Shown: piece after piece, positions 25,221-33,441 of the stretch
Numbering within the stretch: the first letter of the stretch is position 1
Layout: every line of letters begins with the position of its first letter
NCBI RefSeq assembly: GCF_000422405.1
Contig: NZ_AULS01000008.1
Location: forward strand, 62,001-126,000
DNA length: 64,000 bases
From: Microbacterium luticocti DSM 19459
Lineage (GTDB): Bacteria > Actinomycetota > Actinomycetes > Actinomycetales > Microbacteriaceae
Direction of reading: 5' to 3'
Notes under the pieces: generated by a model
The model's input: only the letters and a program-made list of their open reading frames with translations
Told to the model about the DNA's origin: nothing
Database searches by the model: none
Translations under genes and position numbers: made by a program

Positions 25221-26831
25221 GTGTCCACTGTCGAAACCGGCACCATGCCTGCCCGCACCGCCTTCCGCAGCATCCTCACGCCCACCGGCGAGGTCGCCGC
25301 CGGCGGGCGCCGCACGGCCGACGACGTGCTGCACGACCTTGCGCTCGACCAGGTGCTGGCGCGCACCATCGAGAAGGCGCCGGCCGCCGCAGACGCCTTC
25401 CGCACCCTGTGCGCCGACGAATCCGAGATCGCCTACCGCCACGAGGTGTTCGCGGCCCTCGGCGACGCCGACCTGAGGACGGCGGTCGACACCTTCTTGG
25501 AGGGCATGCGGCGCAGCGGCATCGCGGACGGTGCGACGTCCCACCCGCACTACCCGTTCGAGCACGATCTGTGGCGGCTGTCGGCGGTGCTGTTCTACAC
25601 GGGTGCCGTCACCGCCCTGGGCGATGCCCTCGCCGACAGCGAGGCGGCGGCGGGTTCTCGGGCGCTGCGCGGGCTGTCGGATCATCTGACGACCTACCGT
25701 TCGTCGCCGGCCTTCACCGACCTGCAGTCCGGCGCCGCAGCGTGCCGCGACCAGATGGATGCCGTGCGGTACAACGTCCTCATCCGGGACGCCCGGCTCA
25801 CGATCGCCCCCACCGACGACGAGGACGACCTGCGCCGACTCGTCCTCGACACGTTCGCGCGGTTCCGCACCCGGGAGCAGGCGGCACGCGTGGAGACGTT
25901 TCCGGATCGCGGCCTCGACCACGTGCAGGCCTGGGTGCTGGAGAAGGCCGCGCAGGTGCACCCCGAGGCATTCGCGCGACTGCGGCGCTTCGTGCAGACC
26001 ACCGACGGTTACCGCGATGCGACGATCGAACTGTTCACCGCTGAGATCTGGTTCTACCTCGCCTGGCTCGACCACATCGCACCGCTGCGCCGCGCGGGCC
26101 TGCCGTTCTGTACCCCGGTGGTGTCGGCCGAGGTCAAAGACCTCGACGCCCGCGACACGTTCGACGTGGCACTGGCCGGGCGCATGGTCGCCGACGGCGG
26201 TGACCTCGTCCGCAACGACCTGCGTCTGACGGGCGGCGAGCGGGTGATCGTGATCTCGGGGCCGAACCAGGGCGGCAAGTCCACGACGGCGCGGGCGTTC
26301 GGCCAGCTGCACCATCTCGCCGCCATCGGATGCCCCGTGCCCGGCCGCTCGGTGCGCATCTTTCTGTGCGACCAGGTGCTCACCGCGTTCGAACGCGAAG
26401 AGCAGCTCGACGATCTGGCCGGCAGGCTCGGCGCCGAGATCGGGCGCATGCACGAGATGATCGAGACCGCCACCGACCGTACGGTGCTGGTGCTCAACGA
26501 GGTGTTCTCGTCGACGGCGCTGCAGGATGCCCGCATCCTCACCCGCGACATCCTGGAGCGGATCCTGGCCAAAGACGCGCTGGCGGTGTGCGTCACGTTC
26601 ATCGACGAGTCGCGGATCGATGAACGCACGGTGTCGATGGTCAGCACCGTCGACCCTCACGACCCGGCGCGGCGCACGTTCCGGATCGAACGGCGGGTCG
26701 CCGACGGGCGGGCCTACGCTCGCGCACTCGCCGCAGTGCACGGCCTGACCGGTCCGCAGATCACCGAGCGGATCACCGCGCAGATGGCCGAGCGCGCGGC
26801 CGGCGACACGCAGACGGAGGCGGACCGATGA
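25221..26831 (+). CDS. MutS-like ATPase, first of a pair
   Basis: 536 aa, much shorter than true MutS. It keeps the C-terminal MutS ATPase domain: Walker A GPNQGGKSTTARAFGQ (residues ~352-367), then the Walker-B-like VLVLNEVFSST, with Asn-Glu instead of the usual Asp-Glu. The N-terminal half is an all-alpha region resembling the MutS core/lever helices, and no mismatch-recognition domain is present. The start is GTG with GAGAGGAG upstream. Most actinobacteria lack MutS1, so this is unlikely to be canonical mismatch repair. It overlaps the second MutS-like gene by ATGA, suggesting a heterodimer. Confidence 0.82.
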   Translation: MSTVETGTMPARTAFRSILTPTGEVAAGGRRTADDVLHDLALDQVLARTIEKAPAAADAFRTLCADESEIAYRHEVFAALGDADLRTAVDTFLEGMRRSGIADGATSHPHYPFEHDLWRLSAVLFYTGAVTALGDALADSEAAAGSRALRGLSDHLTTYRSSPAFTDLQSGAAACRDQMDAVRYNVLIRDARLTIAPTDDEDDLRRLVLDTFARFRTREQAARVETFPDRGLDHVQAWVLEKAAQVHPEAFARLRRFVQTTDGYRDATIELFTAEIWFYLAWLDHIAPLRRAGLPFCTPVVSAEVKDLDARDTFDVALAGRMVADGGDLVRNDLRLTGGERVIVISGPNQGGKSTTARAFGQLHHLAAIGCPVPGRSVRIFLCDQVLTAFEREEQLDDLAGRLGAEIGRMHEMIETATDRTVLVLNEVFSSTALQDARILTRDILERILAKDALAVCVTFIDESRIDERTVSMVSTVDPHDPARRTFRIERRVADGRAYARALAAVHGLTGPQITERITAQMAERAAGDTQTEADR

Positions 26832-28324
26832 AGGTGCGACTGATGGACCCCGACCGGGACTTCGACCCGGACCTGCCGGAGCCGGCGACCGCCGACGATG
26901 TGCGACGCGACCTCGAGCTCGACTTTCTGTGGGACGCCATGGCCGCCGGAGACGGCTTTCTGCGAGCGGTCGCCCGGGCTGCGACGGTGCAGTCGGTAAC
27001 CGATCCCGCCGTGATCGCCTACCGTCAGGACGCGCTGGCCGACACGATCGAGCACCCGGACGCGGTCGACGAGGTGTACGCCGTCGCGATGGATGCGCTG
27101 AGCGTGCGCCGCGGCATCCTCACCATGCCGGTGCGCGGGCACCCCGAACTGACCCTCTCGCACTCGGTGCGCATGCTGACCGCGTTGGCCGAGCGGCTGG
27201 AGCGCCTGCACGAGGTGTGCGGCCGCGTGGGCGGGCTGTTCCGCTCCCGCGCCTTCCGCGAGCTGTGTGCGGTGGTGGCGACCGAACTCGACGAGACGTA
27301 CCTGAGTCGGCTGCGTGGGCACCTGGCCGAGCTCGAGTTCGGCCAGGGCATGCTGATGAGCGCCGGCGTCGGCCGCGACGGCCAGGTGGTGCGCCAGGTG
27401 CTGCGCCGGCCCAAGCGCGAGAACCGCGGATTCTTCGACCGCACCCCGTTGCGCAGACCCCGATTCGGCTTCGCGATCCCCGAGCGCGACGAGGCCGGAT
27501 TCACCGCGCTGGCGGAACTGCGTGCCCGCAGCGTGGCCGACGTCTCGGCCGCAGCGGAACAGTCCGTCGACCACGTGCTGGGGTTCTTCCTGCAGCTGCG
27601 CATCGAGATCGCCTTCTACCTGTCGGTGCGCACCCTGCGCACGACGCTCGCCGCGCTGGGCGTGCCGGTGTGCCTGCCGGCGGTGTCACAGGACCCTGCG
27701 TGCACCGCCGAGGCGCTGTGCGATCCGTGCCTCGCGCTGCGCGCGTCCCGCGCCCCGGTCGGCAACGACCTCGACCTGCACGACGGCCGGGTGCTGGTGA
27801 TCACCGGCGCGAACCACGGCGGCAAGTCGACGTTCCTGCGCGCCCTGGGTGTGGCGCAGCTCATGGCCCAGGCGGGCATGGTGGTGGCCGCGCGGCGGTT
27901 CTCGTGCCCGGTCGTGCATCAGGTGCTCACACACTGGACCCGCGAGGAGGACGCCGAGCTGCGGCACGGCAAGCTGGACGAGGAACTCGACCGGATGAGC
28001 CGGCTCATCGACCTCGTGCAGCCGGGCGACCTGCTGCTGTGCAACGAGTCGTTCGCCTCGACCAACGAGGCCGAGGGTTCCCAGATCGCGTTGGAGGTGA
28101 CATCCGCGCTGGTGCGCGCCGGCGTGCGCGTGCGCTACGTGACCCACATGTACGACTTCGCACACGCCGTCGAACAGGCGGGCCTGGGCGCCGAGTTCCT
28201 GCGGGCGCCGCGGGATGCCGCGGGCACGCGCAGCTACCGGCTCGAGGCCGGGCCGCCGCTGCCCACGAGTTTCGGCGTCGACCTGTACGACCGCGTCTTC
28301 GGGACGAGCCTTGCCCAGGCCTGA
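26828..28324 (+). CDS. MutS-like ATPase, second of a pair
   Basis: 498 aa, homologous in layout to the preceding gene. Walker A is TGANHGGKSTFLRALG, and the Walker-B region LLLCNESFASTNEAEG again has Asn-Glu in place of Asp-Glu. A cysteine group, PACTAEALCDPC, just before the ATPase domain could bind zinc. The N-terminal helical part contains a Phe/Arg-rich insert (RRPKRENRGFFDRTPLRRPR) not shared with its partner. No mismatch-binding domain is present. Tight overlap with the first gene implies a stable pair. The role is unknown; DNA-structure recognition or recombination control is the family expectation. Confidence 0.82.
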   Translation: MKVRLMDPDRDFDPDLPEPATADDVRRDLELDFLWDAMAAGDGFLRAVARAATVQSVTDPAVIAYRQDALADTIEHPDAVDEVYAVAMDALSVRRGILTMPVRGHPELTLSHSVRMLTALAERLERLHEVCGRVGGLFRSRAFRELCAVVATELDETYLSRLRGHLAELEFGQGMLMSAGVGRDGQVVRQVLRRPKRENRGFFDRTPLRRPRFGFAIPERDEAGFTALAELRARSVADVSAAAEQSVDHVLGFFLQLRIEIAFYLSVRTLRTTLAALGVPVCLPAVSQDPACTAEALCDPCLALRASRAPVGNDLDLHDGRVLVITGANHGGKSTFLRALGVAQLMAQAGMVVAARRFSCPVVHQVLTHWTREEDAELRHGKLDEELDRMSRLIDLVQPGDLLLCNESFASTNEAEGSQIALEVTSALVRAGVRVRYVTHMYDFAHAVEQAGLGAEFLRAPRDAAGTRSYRLEAGPPLPTSFGVDLYDRVFGTSLAQA

Positions 28325-28433
28325 CGGCCCGGCGCGGATCGCGCGGAGTCGATCGCCCGGCCGGTGGAGCCGCCGGTCGGGCGGCGGGTCGGACCCCCGG
28401 GCGGGCGGGCGGCAGGGGAGCCGGTCGGGCACA

Positions 28434-29621
28434 GTGCCGCCGGCGGCCTGGGCCGTGGGCGCGGCGAGCTTCTTCTCGGACACCGGGCACGAGATCGTGA
28501 CGAGCGTCATGCCGACCTTCGTCACCGGCGTGCTCGGCGGCTCGGCCGCCGCGCTGGGGGCGATCGAGGGGATCAGCGACGCCTGCACCGGCATCGCCAA
28601 GGTCGTCGGCGGTCCGCTGGCCGACGACCCGGCGCGGCGGCGCGCCATGGCCACCGGCGGGTACCTCGTCACCGCGGCGGCCACCGCGGCGATCGGGCTG
28701 ACCACCGCGGTGTGGCAGGCCGGGGTGCTGCGGGCGGTGGCGTGGACGGCCCGCGGCGGCCGGTCGCCGGCGCGTGACGCCCTGCTCGGCTCGATCGCCT
28801 CGCGCGACGGCTACGGCCGCGCGTTCGGCCTCGAGCGCGCCGGCGACAACCTGGGCGCCGTCGCCGGCCCGCTGCTGGCGGCGGTGCTGGTGGGCTGGCT
28901 CGGCATCCGTCCCACGATGTGGTCCGCCCTGGTGCCCGGCGTGCTGGCCGCGCTCGCGATCACGCTCGCCGCACGTGCCGTGCACGCCGCACCGGACGGC
29001 GAACGACGCCGCGTGTGGCTCGACCTGCGCGGCCTGCACCGGTCAGGGCTGACCCGGCCGATGCTGCCGATCGTGCTGTTCGAGTGCGGCAACCTCGCCA
29101 CGACGCTGCTCATCCTGCGCGCCACCGACGCCCTCGACGCGTTCGGTGTCGCCGGGGCGGCGTCGCTGGCGATCGCGCTGTACGCGGGGCACAACGCGGT
29201 CGCCGCGGTGGTGGCCCTGCTCGGCGGCGCGTGGCTGGACCGCACCGGACCGCGCCGCGTGTTCGCCACTGGAGCGGCCGCCTACCTCGTCGCGTACGCG
29301 CTGCTGGCGGCCTCGGCCACCGGCCCGGCCGGCCTGATCGCCGGCTTCCTGCTCGCCGGCGCCGGCATCGGTCTGGCCGAGACCGCCGAGTCGGCCCTGG
29401 TGGCCGGCATCCTCCCCGACCGGCTGCGCGGCAGCGGGTACGGCGTGCTGGGCGGCGTGCAGGCCGTCGGCGACGTGGTGGCGACGGTGGTGGCAGGGAT
29501 GCTGTACACCGTCGCCGGTGCCGGCGCCGCGTTCGGCTACGCGGCCGGCTGGATGGTGCTGGCGGTCGCGGCATCCGTGCTCATCCGTCCCGCGCGACCG
29601 ACCGGAGGGGGGCAGCTGTGA
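28434..29621 (+). CDS. MFS transporter (unknown substrate)
   Basis: 395 aa from the GTG at 28434 (VPPAAWAVGAASFFSDTGHE); a TTG at 28311 would overlap the MutS-like stop and add 41 basic residues. About 11-12 hydrophobic segments are present. Characteristic stretches are SFFSDTGHEIVTSVMPTFV in helix 1, DALLGSIASRDGYGRAFGLE and YGVLGGVQAVGDVVAT, resembling a group of small-molecule efflux proteins. It is co-directional with, and 109 bp after, the MutS-like pair and overlaps the next small gene. No link between transport and the MutS-like proteins is apparent. Confidence 0.82.
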   Translation: MPPAAWAVGAASFFSDTGHEIVTSVMPTFVTGVLGGSAAALGAIEGISDACTGIAKVVGGPLADDPARRRAMATGGYLVTAAATAAIGLTTAVWQAGVLRAVAWTARGGRSPARDALLGSIASRDGYGRAFGLERAGDNLGAVAGPLLAAVLVGWLGIRPTMWSALVPGVLAALAITLAARAVHAAPDGERRRVWLDLRGLHRSGLTRPMLPIVLFECGNLATTLLILRATDALDAFGVAGAASLAIALYAGHNAVAAVVALLGGAWLDRTGPRRVFATGAAAYLVAYALLAASATGPAGLIAGFLLAGAGIGLAETAESALVAGILPDRLRGSGYGVLGGVQAVGDVVATVVAGMLYTVAGAGAAFGYAAGWMVLAVAASVLIRPARPTGGGQL

Positions 29622-29923
29622 CCGCGTCACGCCGGGTGTGCCGGCTCGCGAAGGTGCGCATCGCCGTCGCACGCAAGACGCTTCTCGAAGAGACCTCGCT
29701 CGAGGCCCACACGGCGTTCCGCACCGCCGGTGCTCCGGCCGTGCGCCTCGCACAGGACGGGTGCGGGAGCGCGACCGCCCCGAACCCGTTCGACATGCCC
29801 ACCGGCGCGCCCGCGCGCGGCGAGCGCATCGTGACGTACAACGTGGAGTACAACCGGCTCATGCAGATCGAGCAGGACTCCCCCGGCATCGGCTACGGCC
29901 TGACCGAAGGGACGGTGCGATGA
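29618..29923 (+). CDS. Hypothetical protein (101 aa)
   Basis: Not recognised. It is a small soluble protein starting at a GTG that overlaps the MFS stop (GTGA), with GGAGGGGGG as ribosome site, and its own stop overlaps the next ATG. The N-terminus is basic (RRVCRLAKVRIAVARK), the middle has EAHTAFRTAGAPAVRLAQDG, and the C-terminus is acidic and aromatic (YNVEYNRLMQIEQDSPGIGYG). No transmembrane segment is seen. The double overlap shows it is a real translated gene of this operon. Function unknown. Confidence 0.7.
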   Translation: MTASRRVCRLAKVRIAVARKTLLEETSLEAHTAFRTAGAPAVRLAQDGCGSATAPNPFDMPTGAPARGERIVTYNVEYNRLMQIEQDSPGIGYGLTEGTVR

Positions 29924-30474
29924 CGACCTCGATCCTCCTCGTGCGGCACGGCCGCACCGTGCTGAACGCGCAGGACCGGCTGCGCGGGCTCGCCGATCCC
30001 CCGCTGGACGAGGTCGGCCTTGCCCAGGCGGCTGCGGTCGCCGACGCGCTCGCGGACCGCGACGTCGCCGCCGTGCACTCCAGTCCGCTCGTGCGCGCCG
30101 TGGCCACCGCCGAGGTGATCGCGGCGCGCTTCGGGCTGACCGCACAGGCCGATCCGCGGTTCAACGACCGCGACTACGGGCCGTGGACCGGCCACGAGCG
30201 CGCCGCCGTCATCGCGCAGTTCGGGTCGGTCGGTGCCGCGCCCGGCGTGGAGCCCACCGACACCGTGCTGGCGCGGGTGCTGCCGGCACTGGACGCGGTG
30301 CGCCGGGATGGACGCGGGGTCGTCATCGTGTCGCACGACGCCGTCATCGGTCCGCTCGTGGCCGCGCTCGGTTCGGACATCGACGTGCCGATACCGACCG
30401 GCTCCTGGTCTGAGCTGGTGTGGCACGACGGACGCTGGGCCGTGCGGTCGGTCGGAAACATGCCCCAGCACTGA
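29920..30474 (+). CDS. Histidine phosphatase family protein
   Basis: 184 aa. The phosphoglycerate-mutase-like fold is marked by the nucleophile motif LLVRHGRTVLN at the N-terminus, SSPLVRAVATAEVI, and the second catalytic His in VVIVSHDAVIGPLVAAL. RFNDRDYGPWTG is the usual acid-base region. Substrates of this family range from phosphoglycerates to cobalamin and nucleotide phosphates and cannot be deduced here. It is the last gene of the operon that begins with the MutS-like pair and overlaps its neighbour by ATGA. Confidence 0.88.
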   Translation: MTTSILLVRHGRTVLNAQDRLRGLADPPLDEVGLAQAAAVADALADRDVAAVHSSPLVRAVATAEVIAARFGLTAQADPRFNDRDYGPWTGHERAAVIAQFGSVGAAPGVEPTDTVLARVLPALDAVRRDGRGVVIVSHDAVIGPLVAALGSDIDVPIPTGSWSELVWHDGRWAVRSVGNMPQH

Positions 30475-30516
30475 GGGCACAGCGCCGAAGGCACAGTGCT
30501 GCGGGCACAGCGGGGA

Positions 30517-30680
30517 GGGCACACGGACGCGGGATGCCGCGGATGTTCGCGCACTCGACGGCAGTGCCGACGGCACGCTGACGCCGGATGCCTCGCATGT
30601 CCGCACTCTCGACGGCACAGTGCTGAGGGCACGCCGACACAGGATGCCTCGGATGTCCGCACTCTCGGCCGCCACCGATC
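30517..30680. repeat. 55-bp tandem repeats, about three copies, before the nickel transporter
   Basis: Units begin at 30517, 30572 and 30627 with GGCAC, and each contains GGATGCC and ATGT(T/C)CGC followed by the word CACTC. The period is 55 bp, with perhaps 75-80% identity by eye. This fills most of the 308-bp gap between the phosphatase and the transporter operon. No gene is seen in the gap. Confidence 0.7.
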
Positions 30681-30730
30681 CGTGCCCGCAGGGTCGGATC
30701 CGCGCCGTCCCTCGCGACAGGTCTCGACTG

Positions 30731-30753
30731 ATGCGACGATGTCGCATTACTGT
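30731..30753 (+). promoter_or_regulatory. Perfect palindrome and -10 box before the CbiM-like gene
   Basis: ATGCGAC-GAT-GTCGCAT (30731-30747) is a perfect 7-bp inverted repeat, directly followed by a -10-like TACTGT (30748-30753), about 30 bases before the start codon. No cobalamin riboswitch sequence is visible. The position, just upstream of the -10, suits a metal-dependent repressor such as a nickel sensor. Confidence 0.65.
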
Positions 30754-30782
30754 GCGTGACAGACCCCGAGGATCGGAGCCAG

Positions 30783-31472
30783 ATGCACGTCCCAGACGGA
30801 TTCCTGAACATCCCGACATCCATCGCCACGGGCGTGATCGCCGCCGGCGGCATCGCCGTGGCGATCAAGCTCGCCGCCCGCGAACTGGTCGATGATCGCA
30901 AGGCACCCATGGTCGGCATCGTGGCCACGGTCGTCTTCGCGGCCCAGATGATCAACTTCCCCGTCGGCGCCGGCACCAGCGGACATCTGCTCGGCGGGGC
31001 GTTGGCGGCGGTGCTCGTCGGCCCCGGCACCGGCATCCTCTGTCTGAGCGTGGTGTTCATCGTCCAGGCGTTCCTGTTCGCCGACGGGGGCATCACCGCA
31101 CTGGGCACGAACATCACGCTGATGGGCATCGTCACCGTCGTGGTCGGCTGGTGGATCTTCCGCGGCGTCGTGGCGCTGCTGCCCCGCGCACGCTGGTCGA
31201 TCGCCGTCGCGGCGGGCGTCGGCGCGTTCGTGTCGGTGCCGGCCGCTGCGTCGTGCTTCACCCTGCTGTTCGCGATCGGCGGGCAGGTGCCGGTGCCGCT
31301 CGGCTCCGTGTTCGCCGCGATGGTGGGCTGGCACACGCTCATCGGCATCGGCGAGGCGGTCATCACCGCACTCATCGTCTCGGCCGTGCTCGCCACCCGC
31401 CCCGACCTGGTCTACGGCGCCCGCTTCGGCACCGTATCCGCCCGCCCCGCGATGACGGAGGCCCACGCATGA
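30783..31472 (+). CDS. nikM: Energy-coupling nickel/cobalt transporter, substrate-binding membrane subunit (CbiM/NikM)
   Basis: 229 aa. The mature N-terminus must be MHVPDGFL, because Met-His at positions 1-2 forms the metal site of this family; this fixes the start at 30783 (GGAG upstream) rather than an upstream ATG. Several transmembrane segments follow, with the conserved NFPVGAGTSGHLLGGALAAVLVGP. It captures Ni2+ or Co2+ for the ATP-driven complex encoded by the next three genes. Nickel is more likely than cobalt, because the locus converges on a urease operon and no cobalamin gene or riboswitch is near. Confidence 0.9.
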   Translation: MHVPDGFLNIPTSIATGVIAAGGIAVAIKLAARELVDDRKAPMVGIVATVVFAAQMINFPVGAGTSGHLLGGALAAVLVGPGTGILCLSVVFIVQAFLFADGGITALGTNITLMGIVTVVVGWWIFRGVVALLPRARWSIAVAAGVGAFVSVPAAASCFTLLFAIGGQVPVPLGSVFAAMVGWHTLIGIGEAVITALIVSAVLATRPDLVYGARFGTVSARPAMTEAHA

Positions 31473-31867
31473 GCACCCCGCCGAGGCCCTCCGGGCAGAG
31501 CCCGTCCGGGCAGACCCCATTCGGGGATGCCACGGCCACCGCGATCGCCGCACCCGGCCGCATCTCCACCCGCACCTTCACCATCGGCGCGCTGATCGCG
31601 GCACTGCTGATCGCCTGTGTGATCAGCCTGTGGGCGTCGTCGTCGCCGGACGGCCTCGAGTTCGTCGCCGCCGCGACCGGGTTCGAGAAGGCCGCCGCCC
31701 CGCACGCGATGGACGGCTCGGCCCTGGCCGGGTATGAGACCGCCGGGGTGCACAACACCTGGCTGTCGGTGGCCATCGCCGGGTTCGCCGGGTGTCTGGT
31801 CACGTTCGCGATCGCCTGGGTCATCGGCCGGCTCACCAAGCGCCGCGCCGCGCGCGCAGGGGCGTAG
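31469..31867 (+). CDS. nikN: PDGLE-domain subunit of the nickel/cobalt transporter (CbiN/NikN-like)
   Basis: 132 aa. Two transmembrane segments (around residues 40-55 and 100-120) flank an outside loop that starts SSSPDGLEFVAAATGFEKAA, the PDGLE motif of the small partner of CbiM/NikM. The first ~35 residues are Pro/Ser/Gly-rich. Its ATG overlaps the stop of the M subunit (ATGA), so the two are co-translated. In this family the small subunit inserts the extracytoplasmic loop that lets the metal load into the M subunit. Confidence 0.88.
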   Translation: MSTPPRPSGQSPSGQTPFGDATATAIAAPGRISTRTFTIGALIAALLIACVISLWASSSPDGLEFVAAATGFEKAAAPHAMDGSALAGYETAGVHNTWLSVAIAGFAGCLVTFAIAWVIGRLTKRRAARAGA

Positions 31868-31870
31868 CCG

Positions 31871-32656
31871 GTGGCATCCCCCGCCGTGTCGGCGTTCTCG
31901 GTGCCGTGGCGGCATCGCGCCGGCACCACCGTGGTGCACCGGACCTCACCGCGGGTCAAGCTCGTCGCGGTGATCGTGTTCGCGGTGATCGTGGTGGCGA
32001 CCCCGCGGGAATGGTTCGTCGCGTACGCCGGCTACGCGGCCGTGCTCGTCAGCCTGTTGGCGGTGGCGCGCATCCCGGTGGGCACGGTGCTGCGCCGCAT
32101 GACGATCGAGATCCCGTTCCTGGTGTTCGCGCTGCTGATGCCGCTGATCGCCACCGGCGAGCGCATCGACGTGTTCGGGATGTCGCTGTCGGTGGCGGGC
32201 CTGTGGGCGGCGTGGGGGTTGCTGGCCAAGGCCACGCTGGCGCTGCTGGCGGCCGTGCTGCTGGTGACCACCACCGAGCCGCGCCGGATCGTGCTGGCTT
32301 TGGAATCGCTGCGCCTGCCACGGGTGATGATCTCGATCATGGGCTTCATGCTGCGCTACCTCGACCTGATCGCCGACGAGTCGCGGCGGATGGCGATCGC
32401 CCGCGCCGCCCGCGGCTTCTCGGCCCGCAGCCCGCGGTCGTGGCGCGTGCTCGCCCAGGCGGTCGGCGCGCTGTTCGTGCGCGCGCACGCCCGCGGCGAG
32501 CGCGTGCACCTGGCGATGCTCGCCCGCGGGTACTCGGAGCAGGGTGCGCCGAAGCAGGACGTGCCGGAGCGGGAGACGCCGGAGCAGGGCACGCCAGGGC
32601 GTGGCGTGCCAGGGCCCAAAGCTTCGGAGCAGGGCGTTCTGGAGCAGTCCCGATGA
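31871..32656 (+). CDS. nikQ: Energy-coupling transporter transmembrane protein (CbiQ/NikQ, EcfT)
   Basis: 261 aa, starting with GTG. Four to five hydrophobic segments are followed by the cytoplasmic coupling helices with the EcfT motif region ESRRMAIARAARGF (around residues 173-186), which docks onto the ATPase. The last ~35 residues after RGYSEQG are a Pro/Glu/Gly-rich repetitive tail (QDVPERETPEQGTPGRGVPG) not needed for the family fold. It lies between the N subunit and the ATPase, overlapping the latter. Confidence 0.9.
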   Translation: MASPAVSAFSVPWRHRAGTTVVHRTSPRVKLVAVIVFAVIVVATPREWFVAYAGYAAVLVSLLAVARIPVGTVLRRMTIEIPFLVFALLMPLIATGERIDVFGMSLSVAGLWAAWGLLAKATLALLAAVLLVTTTEPRRIVLALESLRLPRVMISIMGFMLRYLDLIADESRRMAIARAARGFSARSPRSWRVLAQAVGALFVRAHARGERVHLAMLARGYSEQGAPKQDVPERETPEQGTPGRGVPGPKASEQGVLEQSR

Positions 32657-33441
32657 CCGCGGCCGCGGTGCGGGTGCGGGGTCTGCGGTTCGCGTACCCG
32701 GGGGCCGACACCCCGGTGCTCGACGGCGTGGACCTCGACATCGCGCCCGGTGAGCGGGTCGCCGTGCTCGGGCCGAACGGCGCGGGCAAGACCACGCTCA
32801 TGCTGCACCTGAACGGCATCAACCGGCCGCTGGCGGGCACCGTCACGATCGGCGACGACGTCGTGGACGCCGCCACCGTGCGCGAAGTGCGTCGTCGGGT
32901 CGGCATCGTGTTCCAAGACCCCGACGACCAGCTGTTCATGCCGACGGTCGGCGAGGACGTCGCCTTCGGGCCGGCGAACTTCGGCGTACCCCCCGACGAA
33001 CTCCCCCGCCGCGTGCACACCGCCCTGGCACGGGTCGGGCTGCCCGACGCGGCCGGCCGCGCACCGCAGCACCTCTCCCTCGGTCAGCGCCGCCGCGCGG
33101 CGATCGCCACGATCCTGTCGATGGACGTCGACGTGATCGTGCTCGACGAGCCCACCTCGAACCTCGACCCGGCATCGCGCCGCGAACTGTCGGCGGCCCT
33201 CGGCGATCTGGAGTGCACCCTCGTCGTGGTCACCCACGATCTGCCGTACGCGCTGGAGCTGTGCGAACGGTCGGTGATCCTCAACGGCGGCCGCATCGTC
33301 GCCGACGGGCCGACCCGTGACATCCTGGCCGATGCCGCGCTGCTGGCCGCGCACGGGCTGGAACTGCCGTGGGGGTTCGACCCGCACCGGGCACCGACGC
33401 TGCGCGAGCGGAGTCAGGTGCGCCGCAGCGACGTCACGTAG
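32653..33441 (+). CDS. nikO: Energy-coupling transporter ATPase (CbiO/NikO)
   Basis: 262 aa ABC ATPase. Walker A is GPNGAGKTT (near residue 40), the Q-loop is in GIVFQDPDDQLF, Walker B is VIVLDEPTSNLDP and the switch His is in VVTHD. The ABC signature reads LSLGQRRRAAIA, with Leu-Gly where most have Gly-Gly, a variation found in other CbiO-type ATPases. It powers nickel/cobalt uptake with the three preceding subunits. Its last 28 bases overlap the 3' end of the convergent urea transporter gene. Confidence 0.93.
   Translation: MTAAAVRVRGLRFAYPGADTPVLDGVDLDIAPGERVAVLGPNGAGKTTLMLHLNGINRPLAGTVTIGDDVVDAATVREVRRRVGIVFQDPDDQLFMPTVGEDVAFGPANFGVPPDELPRRVHTALARVGLPDAAGRAPQHLSLGQRRRAAIATILSMDVDVIVLDEPTSNLDPASRRELSAALGDLECTLVVVTHDLPYALELCERSVILNGGRIVADGPTRDILADAALLAAHGLELPWGFDPHRAPTLRERSQVRRSDVT

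Noticed and set aside
30640-30782. Cobalamin riboswitch before the metal transporter
   Set aside because: I looked for the B12-box and its conserved stems and did not see them. The palindrome and the urease context point to nickel instead.
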